Source: Rhodobacter capsulatus (GTDB lineage Bacteria > Pseudomonadota > Alphaproteobacteria > Rhodobacterales > Rhodobacteraceae). Taken from it: a DNA stretch of 64,000 bases. The position numbers and the translations under genes are program-made. The notes beneath the pieces were generated by a model. It was given only the letters and a program-made list of their open reading frames with translations. It did no database searches and was not told the DNA's origin. The stretch is from assembly GCF_003254295.1 (NCBI RefSeq), contig NZ_QKZO01000003.1, positions 347,315-411,314 on the forward strand, read 5' to 3'. Of the stretch, positions 8,630 to 17,743 are shown piece after piece; position 1 is the stretch's first letter, and the number at the start of each line of letters is the position of its first letter.

Positions 8630-9838
8630 TCACAGATCGGTTGCGAAGCCGTAGGTCTGGGTGACGTAATCGATGTCCTTGTCGCCCCGGCCCGACAGGT
8701 TGATCAGGATCGACTTGCCCGGATGGGCCGCCGCCTCGCGCATCGCGAAGGCCACGGCATGCGCGCTTTCGAGCGCGGGAATGATCCCCTCGTGCCGCGA
8801 GAGCGCGAAAAAGGCCTTCAGCGCCTCCTTGTCATTGGCGGTGGTGTAGTGCACCCGGCCGATCTTGTGCAGATGCGCGTGCTCCGGGCCGACGCCGGGA
8901 TAATCCAGCCCCGAGGCGACGGTGTGCACCGGCGCGGGCTCGCCCTGCGCATCCTTGAGCACAAGGGTGCGGAAGCCGTGAATGTCGCCATCCTCGCCAA
9001 AGGAAATCGTCGCCGCGTGATCGCCCAGATTCGAGGAGGTGCCGAGCGGCTCGACGCCGTAAAGACCGACCGCGGCATCGTCGATGAAGCCCGAGAAAAT
9101 CCCCATCGCATTCGAGCCGCCGCCGACGCAAGCCGCCACCATGTCAGGCAATTCCCCCGTCATTTCAAGGAATTGCTCGCGTGCCTCGACGCCGATGACA
9201 TGCTGGAAATCGCGCACCATCCGCGGGAACGGATGCGGGCCGACGACCGATCCGATGGCGAAAAGCGCGGTATCGGCCTGGGCGATGTAGCTCTGGAAGC
9301 AGCTGTCCACCGCTTCTTTCAGCGAGCGCCCGCCAAACGAGACCGGCACCACCGTCGCGCCCAGAAGCTTCATCCGGGTGACGTTCGGCGCCTCCTTGGC
9401 GATGTCGATCTCGCCCATGTGAATCTCGCAGTCCATGCCGAAATAGGCCGCCGCCGTGGCCAGCGCGACCCCGTGCTGCCCCGCCCCGGTTTCGGCCATC
9501 AGCTTGGTCTTGCCCATGAATTTCGCCAGCAACCCCTCGGCCATGCAATGGTTGAGCTTGTGCGCGCCGGTATGGTTGAGATCCTCGCGCTTGGCATAGA
9601 TCTGCGCGCCGCCGCACAGCGCCGAGAGGTTCTTCAGATAGGAAACGGGCGTGGGGCGGCCCTGGAAATGCTTGCGGATCTGGCGCAGTTCGGCGATGAA
9701 ATCGGCCGATTTCGAGATTTTCGCGTAAGCCTCGCGGATCTCCTTGAAATGCGGCTCGAGCGGCGGTGGCAGCATCGCCCCGCCGTAGCTGCCAAACCAC
9801 CCGTCCTTGTCCGGTGTCGTCTTGAGATAGGATGTCAT
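8630..9838 (-). CDS. trpB: Tryptophan synthase beta chain (stand-alone copy)
   Basis: This PLP enzyme condenses indole with serine to give tryptophan. The frame of 402 residues has the PLP lysine in [24 protein letters not shown], the phosphate loop GGGSNAMG, the SVVGPHPFP segment and the C-terminal [14 protein letters not shown] 9838 has AAGGA 11 nt upstream and GAGG adjacent. No trpA or trpF lies next to it, unlike the usual trpFBA order. It may be a second TrpB paralogue or the sole copy at a separate locus; the window cannot decide. Confidence 0.85.
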   Translation of the reverse strand: MTSYLKTTPDKDGWFGSYGGAMLPPPLEPHFKEIREAYAKISKSADFIAELRQIRKHFQGRPTPVSYLKNLSALCGGAQIYAKREDLNHTGAHKLNHCMAEGLLAKFMGKTKLMAETGAGQHGVALATAAAYFGMDCEIHMGEIDIAKEAPNVTRMKLLGATVVPVSFGGRSLKEAVDSCFQSYIAQADTALFAIGSVVGPHPFPRMVRDFQHVIGVEAREQFLEMTGELPDMVAACVGGGSNAMGIFSGFIDDAAVGLYGVEPLGTSSNLGDHAATISFGEDGDIHGFRTLVLKDAQGEPAPVHTVASGLDYPGVGPEHAHLHKIGRVHYTTANDKEALKAFFALSRHEGIIPALESAHAVAFAMREAAAHPGKSILINLSGRGDKDIDYVTQTYGFATDL

Positions 9839-9963
9839 CCTCGGTCCTTCCACGGTCGTTCCGGCCGGGATTTGACGCCGAACGACGCGGCACGGCAAGG
9901 CGCGAAAGCGCCACAGTCCCGGCCGGGACCGGTTTTTTGGTCGCAACCGCGCGCGGGCCGGGA

Positions 9964-11928
9964 TCAGCCGGTGCGGCAGGCGTTTCCGCGCAGGAAACGG
10001 GCGAAATCGGCGGCATCCATCGGGCTCGACCACAGGAAGCCCTGCCCGACATCGATGCCCAGATCGACCAGCACCGCCCGCTGCGCCTCGTCCTCCACCC
10101 CCTCGGCGACCGAGCGGATGCCCATGCCGCGGGCGATTTCGGCGATCGCGGCGACGATGGCGCGATCCTCGCGGCGATAGCACAGACCGGCAATGAAACT
10201 GCGGTCGATCTTCAGTTCCGCCACCGGCACCTTTTTCAGATCGCCCAGCGCGGCATGGCCGGTGCCGAAATCATCGAGCGACAGTTCATACCCGCGCTCC
10301 GCCAGCGAATCGAGCAGGCTGATCGTCATGTCGGTGCCGCGCCCGACAAAGCAGCCCTCGGTGATCTCGAGCAGCAAATCGCGGCCGTCGACGCCCGACG
10401 CCTCGAACATCGCGATGGTGTCGAGCAGCAGCTCGGGCGATTTGATGTCGTCGGGATGGATGTTCAGCGCGATCTTGCCCGGCGCCAGCCCCGCGCCGCG
10501 CCAGCCCAGCAGATCGGCCGCCACGGTCTCGGCGATCCGGCGCGACAGATTGGGCAGCAGACCGCGTTCGGCGGCGATGGTCAGGAAACTGTCGGGGGCG
10601 ACGGCAGAGCCGTCGGGCCTGCGCCAGCGCACCAGCGCCTCCGCCCCCAGCAGGCGGCCATCGCTCAGCGCGATCTTCGGCTGATACTGCACATAAAGCT
10701 GCTCGCCCTCCAGCGCCTCGCGCAGCCCGGCCTCGATCCGGTCGCTCTCGATCACCCGCCTGCGCAGCTGTTCGTTGAACAGCAGGCACTGGCCGCGCCC
10801 GCTTTCCTTGGCCCGGTTCAGCGCCAGATCGGCCTTGATCAGCAACTCGACCGGATCGGCGCCGTCGTCCGGGCAGATCACCGCCCCGATCGAGGCGCCC
10901 GGATGCACCCGCCGCCCCGCCAGAAGTGCGGGCGGCTCGAAGGCCGCCAGCAGGCGATCGGCGATCGGGCGGATCTGCGCCGCCGCGCTCACCTCGGCCA
11001 GGATCACCGCGAATTCATCCCCGCCGAGCCGGGCGATCACATCGCCCTCGGGCAGGTTGGCGCGCAGGCGGCGGGCAATTTCGGTCAGCAATTCATCGCC
11101 GACCCCATGGCCGAACAGGTCGTTGACGTTCTTGAACCGGTCAAGATCCATCAGCAGCAGCGCAAAGCCCCGGCCGCTGTCGCGCTGGCGCGCCACCGCC
11201 TCGGCCAGGCGGGCGTTGAAGGCCTTGCGGTTCAGAAGCCCGGTGGTGTCGTCGATATTGGCCAGAAGATAGTTTTCGTCGCGGGCCTGGCGCAGGCTGC
11301 CGACGGCCCGCGACAGCGCCGCGACGGAATCGTCGCGCTGCCGGGCGGTTTCGCCGGTGCGATAGGAAAAATACGCCAGAAAGGCGCCGTAAAGCAGCGC
11401 ATAAAGCGTCACCGACCAGGCCTGCGCCCAGCCGCCCAGGTGAAACGACAGGATCACCGCGGCGAGGATCGTCGACTGGAAGGCCACCGCGGCGACGAAG
11501 GCGCGGTGCAGCATGAAGACGCCCCCGGCCAGCATGCCGGTGCTGACAAGCAGCACCACCAGCGGGTCACCGGTCTGATGCAGGCCGATCACATGCAAAG
11601 GCAGCACCGCCCAGGGCGCGGCGAACAGCACCGAGGTCAGGATCAGCCGCCGCGCCGCCCGGGCGGAAACCCGCGGGACCCGGCGCCCGGCGGCACGGCG
11701 CGACATCCGGCTGAGCGCACCGCCCAGCGCGAGGATCGAGCCGAGCCAGAAGACCACGAAGCTGCGGTCATCATGGCGCAGCGATTCCAGCACGTAGATC
11801 ATCGCGTTCAGCGCCGTCACCGAAACCCCGACCGACGTCCCCTGCACGACGCTGGCAACGTCTTCCGGGCTGGGATGCTTGGTCAGCACCGCCCGGATCC
11901 GGGTCAACAGGAGAGGCAGCTGGGGCAA
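9964..11928 (-). CDS. Membrane GGDEF-EAL cyclic-di-GMP enzyme
   Basis: A 654-residue inner-membrane protein with about six hydrophobic segments in residues 35-220, then GGDEF (about 240-400) and EAL (about 410-645). The diguanylate cyclase motif RLGGDEF is intact, preceded by PEGD rather than an RxxD inhibitory site. The EAL domain keeps EALVRW, the NIHPDD asparagine, [22 protein letters not shown] and AEGVED. Both activities therefore look possible. It lies downstream of a second GGDEF-EAL gene on the same strand and is probably transcribed separately (105-bp gap). The signal sensed is unknown. Confidence 0.9.
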   Translation of the reverse strand: MPQLPLLLTRIRAVLTKHPSPEDVASVVQGTSVGVSVTALNAMIYVLESLRHDDRSFVVFWLGSILALGGALSRMSRRAAGRRVPRVSARAARRLILTSVLFAAPWAVLPLHVIGLHQTGDPLVVLLVSTGMLAGGVFMLHRAFVAAVAFQSTILAAVILSFHLGGWAQAWSVTLYALLYGAFLAYFSYRTGETARQRDDSVAALSRAVGSLRQARDENYLLANIDDTTGLLNRKAFNARLAEAVARQRDSGRGFALLLMDLDRFKNVNDLFGHGVGDELLTEIARRLRANLPEGDVIARLGGDEFAVILAEVSAAAQIRPIADRLLAAFEPPALLAGRRVHPGASIGAVICPDDGADPVELLIKADLALNRAKESGRGQCLLFNEQLRRRVIESDRIEAGLREALEGEQLYVQYQPKIALSDGRLLGAEALVRWRRPDGSAVAPDSFLTIAAERGLLPNLSRRIAETVAADLLGWRGAGLAPGKIALNIHPDDIKSPELLLDTIAMFEASGVDGRDLLLEITEGCFVGRGTDMTISLLDSLAERGYELSLDDFGTGHAALGDLKKVPVAELKIDRSFIAGLCYRREDRAIVAAIAEIARGMGIRSVAEGVEDEAQRAVLVDLGIDVGQGFLWSSPMDAADFARFLRGNACRTG

Positions 11929-12033
11929 AACGTCAGTCTTTCATCGGAGTCGCGCCCTCGATCATGGCGGCAAATGGTAACCAGCGCCTGAAGGCGACCC
12001 AAAAATCCCGCTCAAAGCGAAAAGCCGCCGCGA

Positions 12034-14790
12034 TCAGGCAAGGGCGGCAGCCTCGGCGCGCAGCCCGTCGGATTGCAGAAATTCGCATAGAAAATCCATG
12101 GCAGGCAGGGGTTTGGCGAAATGATAGCCCTGCCCCAGATCGCAGCCATGCTGGCGCAGCCAGACCACCTGGGCGGGTGTGTCGATGCCTTCGGCGACGG
12201 TGCGCAGCCCCAGCGCCGCCGCCATCGCCAGGGTCGCGCGCACGATCGCATCGGAGGCCCCGTCATCCAGCGCGATGCGCGAGACGAAACTGCGGTCGAT
12301 CTTCAATTCCTTCAGCTGCAGCTTTTGCAGATAGCTGAGCGAGGAATAGCCGGTGCCGAAATCATCCGCCGAAAGCTCGAACCCGGCCGCCAGAAGCGCC
12401 TCGATACTGTCGCGCGCCTCCGAATTCAGATCGACGACCGCGCCCTCGGTGATCTCGAACAGCACATCTTCGGGGCCCAGATCCGCCGCCTGCAGATGCG
12501 CCAGCACCGCCTGCCCGAACCGGACCCGGCGCAGGCTTTCGGGCGAGAGGTTGATCGAGATGCACAGCTGCTGGCCGCGCCCGCGCAGCGTCGCGACAAA
12601 GGCACCGACCAGATCGATCATCAAAAGGTCGATGTCGCGCACGAGGCCGGTCTTTTCCGCGATCGGCATGAAGATGTCGGGGCCGATCCCCGCCAGCGCC
12701 GGATCGGTGCAGCGCACCAGCGCCTCAGCCCCGGCCAGGCTGCCGTGATCGAGCAGGTTGATCTTCGGCTGCAGATAAAGCGCAAAGGCGCCGTCGCGGA
12801 TCGCGCGTTGCAGCGATTGTCCGATCGTCGCCTCGCGCGCGAGCCGGTCGCGCAGCTTCGGCGTGAAGGGCACGGCGCGGTTGCCGCCCAGCGCCTTGGC
12901 CTCGTACATCGCTAGATCGGCGTTCAGCCACATTTCCTCGGGGCTGTGCGCATCCATCGGAAACCGGCTCATCCCCATCGAGGCGGACAGATAAAGCGGC
13001 TGGCCGTCGATCTCGAAAGGTTCGGCGAAAGCCTGCGCCAGCGCCGCGGTCGCCGCCTCGGGTTCCTCGGCAAGGCGGCCGCGGCTGAGGAAGGTGAATT
13101 CCTCGGCCCCGGCCCGGGCCAGCAGCTGATCGGGTTCGCGCAGCGCCTCCAGCCGTTCGGCGACCTTGCAGATCACCCGGTCGCCCAGCTGCGGGCCGAA
13201 ACGGTCCTTGATCTGCTGGAACTGGTCGATCGACAGGAAGACCTGCTGCAACAGATCGCCCGCGGCGCGCGCGCGCAGCTGCGCCGGGCCGACCTGGGCG
13301 CGAAAGGATTCGCGGTTGGGCAGCCCGGTCAGCGCATCATGCGTCGCGGCATGGCTGGCCTCTTCGGCGGCCTCGGCCAGACGCCGCTCGTCCATCAGCC
13401 TTTGCGTGATGTCGGAAACCGAACAGACCACCTGCACCGGCCCGCCGCGCGCTTCCATCGGCGCCGCATTGACCGAGATCACCCGCTCCGTCCCGTCCGG
13501 TCGCGGCAGGGTCAGGCGCAGGTCGTTCAGCGTCTCGCCGCCCCGCGCCACGCGCTCGAAGGGAAAGCCCCGCCCCGCCCCGCTGCCGTCGCGCTGGCCA
13601 TAAAGCCAGCCCAGCGCCGCATGAGAGCGCCCGACCAGCCCCGCCCCGGTGGCGTCAAGGATCTGCTCCGCCTCCATGTTCGCAAAGACGATCACCCCCG
13701 AAGGGTCGAAGGCCAGGATGCCCGAGACAGAGGTTTCCGTCAGCCGCTGCAGGAAGTCGTTCTTCGCGATCAGCTCGGCTTCGAGCTGCTTGCGGCGCGA
13801 AATGTCGACATGCACCCCCGAGAGCACCAGCGCCTCGCCGGTCGCGGCCATCTCGACGGCGCGGCCGCGCGACAGGATCCAGACCCAGTGCCCGTCGGCA
13901 TGGCGCATGCGGAATTCTTCGGTGAAGAAATAGTCCCGGCTGCGGAACTTCGGCGCCTGGGCGGTGTTCAGCCGCACCATGTCCTCGGGATGGACCAGCG
14001 CGCGCCAGTCGTCGATCATCAGCGGCGCGGGCAGGTCTTCGGGCTTGCGGCCGATGATCTCGGCCCAGCGGTCGTTGATCACCAGCCGGTTCGTGCGCAG
14101 ATCGTGCCGCCAGGTGCCCACCTGCCCCCCGGCGATGACATCGGCCAGCCCCCGGATCGCCTCCTGCTGGTCGTGCACATCAAGGGCGAAGCCGAACAGC
14201 CTGCCGCCAGGGGCGCGAAAGTTGCTGTCGACATCGGTCACCACCTTGATCCAGCGGTAAGTGCCGTCACGGTCGCGGATCCGGTGCACATGCGGCGGGA
14301 TCGGCACCCGCCCGCCCGCGAAAATCTCGCGGTGCAGCGCCATATGGGCGTTGAAACTGTCCATGTCGTCGGGATGGACGAGCGCGCGCAGCTCGGTTGT
14401 CGGCACCGCCTCCCCCTCGCGCCAGCCGATCCGGCGCGCCAGGATGCCGGAGGTGCGCAGCCACAGGACCCCGTGGCGGTCGACGAAGCTTTCCCAGTCG
14501 CAGCCCCCCGCCGCACCCAGCGCCCCGCGCAGCCGGTTCTCGGCCTGCGAGACGGCGTCGAAAGCGTTTTCCAGCTGCGCCAGCGTGCCGCGCAGCACCG
14601 CCCAGAGCGCCAGCGAGGTCAGGGCGATGAAGGCCCAGCCCTTGAAGGTCTGATAGGATTGATAATCCTGATAATCCCCGGAAATCAGCGTCAGCAGCCG
14701 GTCGCTTGTCAGAATGTACAGCACGCCCACCAGCGCATAGGCCGCAGCGACCCGAAACGCAGTGAAGTGATGAACCAGTCTGGCAGGCAT
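12034..14790 (-). CDS. PAS-GGDEF-EAL membrane protein with degenerate GGDEF
   Basis: A 918-residue protein with two N-terminal membrane helices (residues 9-65), at least three PAS/PAC units (about 90-460), GGDEF (about 470-640) and EAL (about 650-910). The cyclase active site reads AGAEEF instead of GGDEF, so synthesis of c-di-GMP is unlikely. It may instead bind GTP as an allosteric domain. The EAL domain is complete: EALVRC, INLSPESL, EITEGAVVD, ADDFGTGYSSL, KIDRSFV, AEGID. It is probably a redox- or ligand-controlled phosphodiesterase. The ligand of the PAS units cannot be read from the sequence. Confidence 0.88.
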   Translation of the reverse strand: MPARLVHHFTAFRVAAAYALVGVLYILTSDRLLTLISGDYQDYQSYQTFKGWAFIALTSLALWAVLRGTLAQLENAFDAVSQAENRLRGALGAAGGCDWESFVDRHGVLWLRTSGILARRIGWREGEAVPTTELRALVHPDDMDSFNAHMALHREIFAGGRVPIPPHVHRIRDRDGTYRWIKVVTDVDSNFRAPGGRLFGFALDVHDQQEAIRGLADVIAGGQVGTWRHDLRTNRLVINDRWAEIIGRKPEDLPAPLMIDDWRALVHPEDMVRLNTAQAPKFRSRDYFFTEEFRMRHADGHWVWILSRGRAVEMAATGEALVLSGVHVDISRRKQLEAELIAKNDFLQRLTETSVSGILAFDPSGVIVFANMEAEQILDATGAGLVGRSHAALGWLYGQRDGSGAGRGFPFERVARGGETLNDLRLTLPRPDGTERVISVNAAPMEARGGPVQVVCSVSDITQRLMDERRLAEAAEEASHAATHDALTGLPNRESFRAQVGPAQLRARAAGDLLQQVFLSIDQFQQIKDRFGPQLGDRVICKVAERLEALREPDQLLARAGAEEFTFLSRGRLAEEPEAATAALAQAFAEPFEIDGQPLYLSASMGMSRFPMDAHSPEEMWLNADLAMYEAKALGGNRAVPFTPKLRDRLAREATIGQSLQRAIRDGAFALYLQPKINLLDHGSLAGAEALVRCTDPALAGIGPDIFMPIAEKTGLVRDIDLLMIDLVGAFVATLRGRGQQLCISINLSPESLRRVRFGQAVLAHLQAADLGPEDVLFEITEGAVVDLNSEARDSIEALLAAGFELSADDFGTGYSSLSYLQKLQLKELKIDRSFVSRIALDDGASDAIVRATLAMAAALGLRTVAEGIDTPAQVVWLRQHGCDLGQGYHFAKPLPAMDFLCEFLQSDGLRAEAAALA

Positions 14791-14990
14791 GGCGGGCTTT
14801 TCGCGTGTGTTCCGGGGTCAGAAGAAGTCGGACACGAACGCGGACGATGTGTCAATCGCCGTGAACGCGCGCTTTCGAAATACCCCGGCACCCTGCACCG
14901 CAAGCGGTGAAGCAATCCTTGCGATTTTGCGGATGCCCCGTGAATCTTGGAAGAATTTTCACGATTTTCGCGCCGGGCGGGCATGGGAAA

Positions 14991-15014
14991 GCCGACGATC
15001 CGCGGACCGTCGGC
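14991..15014 (-). terminator. Terminator of fruBKA
   Basis: After the fruA stop on the minus strand, GCCGACG and CGTCGGC form a stem around GTCCGCGGAT, followed by TTTCCC. It is a 7-bp GC stem with a short U-tract, 23 bp downstream of fruA. Confidence 0.6.
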
Positions 15015-15037
15015 CTTGTGTTCGCCCCCTCGCCCGA

Positions 15038-16774
15038 TCAGGTGCGGGCGGTCTCCTCGGCCGGGATCGGCTTTTTCAGCGCGATCAGCAGGCCCGTCGT
15101 CACCAGCGTGCCGACCACGATCGAGAGCGCATAAAGCCCGAGGTTCGTCACCGCATGCGGGATGGCAAGGACGAAGATCCCGCCATGCGGCGCGACCAGC
15201 AGGCAGCCCAGCGCCATCGACAGCGCCCCGGTGATCGCCGAGCCGACGATGATCGCGGGGATCACCCGGGCCGGGTCTTTCGCGGCAAAGGGGATCGCGC
15301 CTTCGGTGATGAAGGAGAGCCCCAGCACCGCGGCGGCGCCCCCGGCTTCGCGTTCTTCGGCGGTGAAGCGGTTTTTCGCCACAAGCGTCGCCAGGGCCAG
15401 CCCCAGCGGCGGCGTCATCCCCGCGGCCATCACCGCGGCCATCGGCGCATAGGTGCTCGAGGTCAGAAGACCGACGGCGAAAGTATAGGCGGCCTTGTTG
15501 ATCGGGCCCCCCATGTCGACGGCCATCATGCCGCCGAGGATCAGGCCAAGAACGACGGCATTGGTGGTGCCCAGCCCCTGCAGGAAGGCGGTCATCGCCG
15601 CGAGGATCGCCGCCACCGGCTCGCCCACCACATAGACCATCACCAGCCCGGTGATCGCGGTCGAGAGCAGCGGCAGGATCAGCACGGGCTTGAGTCCCTC
15701 GAGCGTGCGCGGCAGCTTGATCGCATCGCGCAGCCAGCGCGCCACATAGCCCGCCAGAAAGCCCGCGACGATGCCGCCCAGGAACCCGGCGTTCAGGTTC
15801 ACCGCCAGCATGCCGCCGATCAGACCCGGCGTCAGGCCGGGACGGTCGGCGATCGAATAGGCGATGAACCCCGCCAGAACCGGCACCATCAGCTTGAAGG
15901 CGGCGCCGCCACCGATCGCCATCAGCGCCGCGGGCAGCGTGCCCTCGGCCTCGAAGGCCTTGATGCCGAAAACGAACGAAAGCGCGATCAGCAGACCACC
16001 CGCAACCACCAGCGGCAGCATGTAGGACACGCCCGTCAGCAGGTGCATGTAGGGGCCCGAGCGGGTCGCGGCGCGCTGCGCCTTGAGCGCATCGACGGTG
16101 TCGGCGAGGCTGGTGCCCAGCACCACGCCCTCGGCCAGGGCCGCATCCAGCACCTTGGCCGCGCCCTTCACCGCCGCGCCGACCGAGGTCTTGTAGACCT
16201 TTTTCCCGGCAAAGCGGCTGTCATCGACATGGGTGTCGGCCGCGATCACCACCAGATCGGCGGCCTGGATCTGCGCCGCGCTCAGCGCGTTTTGCGAGCC
16301 GACCGAGCCCTGGGTCTCGACCGCGATCTCCCAGCCGCGGGCGGCGGCGGACTTCTTCAGCGCATCGGTCGCCATGAAGGTATGGGCGATGCCGGTCGGA
16401 CAGGAGGTGATCGCCACCACCTTGAGCGGCCTTTGGCCTGTGTCTGTCGTCATTTGCGGGGTCTCCTCTCCGGTCAGGGCAAGGGCCTCGGCCAGCACCG
16501 CCGCCGTCTGGGTGACGGCGCGGGCAGTCGAGGTCCGGTAAACGGGTTTCGTGACGAAGCGGACATCCTCGATGCGGAGGTCGGCGGCGATCACCACCAC
16601 ATCGGCGGCGGCGATCTCGGCCCCCTGCAGCGGCGCTTCGACGCCCTCGGCGGAGTGGCGTTCGACACGGATCTGATGGCCCAGCGCCTGCGCGGTGGCG
16701 CTCAGCGCCTCGGCGGCCAGATGGGTATGCGCGACGCCCTTGGCACCGGCGGTCACGGCAACGATCTTCGACAT
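15038..16774 (-). CDS. fruA: Fructose PTS permease EIIB'BC (FruA)
   Basis: A 578-residue inner-membrane protein that transports and phosphorylates fructose to fructose-1-phosphate. It has two EIIB-like units (residues 1-100 and 115-215) and a roughly nine-helix EIIC domain. The second unit keeps the phosphocysteine in ITSCPTGIAHTF. The first (VTAGAKGVAHTH) has lost it, as in other duplicated-B fructose permeases. The ATG at 16774 has GGGGAGGA upstream. It is the last gene of fruBKA. Confidence 0.96.
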   Translation of the reverse strand: MSKIVAVTAGAKGVAHTHLAAEALSATAQALGHQIRVERHSAEGVEAPLQGAEIAAADVVVIAADLRIEDVRFVTKPVYRTSTARAVTQTAAVLAEALALTGEETPQMTTDTGQRPLKVVAITSCPTGIAHTFMATDALKKSAAARGWEIAVETQGSVGSQNALSAAQIQAADLVVIAADTHVDDSRFAGKKVYKTSVGAAVKGAAKVLDAALAEGVVLGTSLADTVDALKAQRAATRSGPYMHLLTGVSYMLPLVVAGGLLIALSFVFGIKAFEAEGTLPAALMAIGGGAAFKLMVPVLAGFIAYSIADRPGLTPGLIGGMLAVNLNAGFLGGIVAGFLAGYVARWLRDAIKLPRTLEGLKPVLILPLLSTAITGLVMVYVVGEPVAAILAAMTAFLQGLGTTNAVVLGLILGGMMAVDMGGPINKAAYTFAVGLLTSSTYAPMAAVMAAGMTPPLGLALATLVAKNRFTAEEREAGGAAAVLGLSFITEGAIPFAAKDPARVIPAIIVGSAITGALSMALGCLLVAPHGGIFVLAIPHAVTNLGLYALSIVVGTLVTTGLLIALKKPIPAEETART

Positions 16775-16792
16775 GGGTTCCTCCCCTGCGGC

Positions 16793-17743
16793 TCAGACGG
16801 GCGGCAGCGTTTTGACGGTGACGGTGCGGGCAAGCTGGGTGATGCGGTCCTGCGGCGGCAGATGCGGGCCGATTTCCCCCAGCGCGCCCAGCGAAAAGGC
16901 GGTGGCCAGACGGGCGGTGTCGGGCAGGCCCAGCCCAAGCGTCGCGGCATGGATCAGCCCCGCCACCATCGCGTCGCCCGCCCCGACGGTCGAGGCGATC
17001 CGGGTCGCGGGCGGGATCGCCAGCACCGCCTCGGCGCCGCGCACCAGCACCGCGCCCGCCGCCCCCATCGAGACGGCGACGAGCCCGACGCCCGAGGCCG
17101 CCAGATCGCGCGCGGCCTCGCAGACGGTCTCGGGCCCGGTCAGGCGGCGGCCCAGATGCGCGCCCAGTTCGGCGACATTGGGCTTGACGATGTCGGGCCG
17201 CGCCGCCAGCGCCAGCCCCAGCGCGGGCCCCGAAGTGTCCAGCGCCACCCGCGCGCCGCCCTTGCGGGCGAGGGCGGCCAGATCGGCATAGGCCTCGGCG
17301 CCGATCCCGGCGGGCAGGCTGCCGCAAAGGGCCACCCAATCCAGACCCTGCGCCAGAAGCTCGGTCAGGGTCGCGGCCACGGCCCCGAGATCGGCAGGCC
17401 CCGCGGCGATGCCCGGAAAGTTCAGATCGGTGACCTGATCTTGCAGCGGATCGACGATTTTCACATTCGTCCGCGTCGCGCCGGGCAGGCGCTGGCAGGC
17501 ATCGACCAGCCCCGTCGCCGCGAAATGGCGCGCGAACAGCGCCGCATTCTCGGCGCCGAGCAACCCGGTCACCGCGACCCCGTGGCCGACATGGGCCAGG
17601 AAGGAGGCGACATTGACCCCCTTGCCGCCCGCATCGATGCGCGAGGCGGCCACCCGGTTCACCGCATCGGCGGTGAAGCCCGGCACGGTCACCGTCTGAT
17701 CGACGGCGGAATTGAGCGAAACCGTGGCGATGCGCAGCGTCAT
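16793..17743 (-). CDS. fruK: 1-Phosphofructokinase
   Basis: A cytoplasmic PfkB-family sugar kinase (316 residues) that converts fructose-1-phosphate to fructose-1,6-bisphosphate. The N-terminal LNSAVDQTVTVPGF and GGKGVNVASFLAHVG segments, and the C-terminal VGAGDAMVAGLIHA with the catalytic aspartate, are diagnostic. Its ATG overlaps the fruB stop by 4 bp, so translation is coupled. Confidence 0.96.
   Translation of the reverse strand: MTLRIATVSLNSAVDQTVTVPGFTADAVNRVAASRIDAGGKGVNVASFLAHVGHGVAVTGLLGAENAALFARHFAATGLVDACQRLPGATRTNVKIVDPLQDQVTDLNFPGIAAGPADLGAVAATLTELLAQGLDWVALCGSLPAGIGAEAYADLAALARKGGARVALDTSGPALGLALAARPDIVKPNVAELGAHLGRRLTGPETVCEAARDLAASGVGLVAVSMGAAGAVLVRGAEAVLAIPPATRIASTVGAGDAMVAGLIHAATLGLGLPDTARLATAFSLGALGEIGPHLPPQDRITQLARTVTVKTLPPV

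Noticed and set aside
9916..9938. Palindrome plus T-run (GTCCCGGCCGGGAC..TTTTTT) upstream of trpB as a trp attenuator
   Set aside because: The T-run is on the plus strand, opposite to trpB, and no tryptophan-rich leader peptide is visible on the minus strand.
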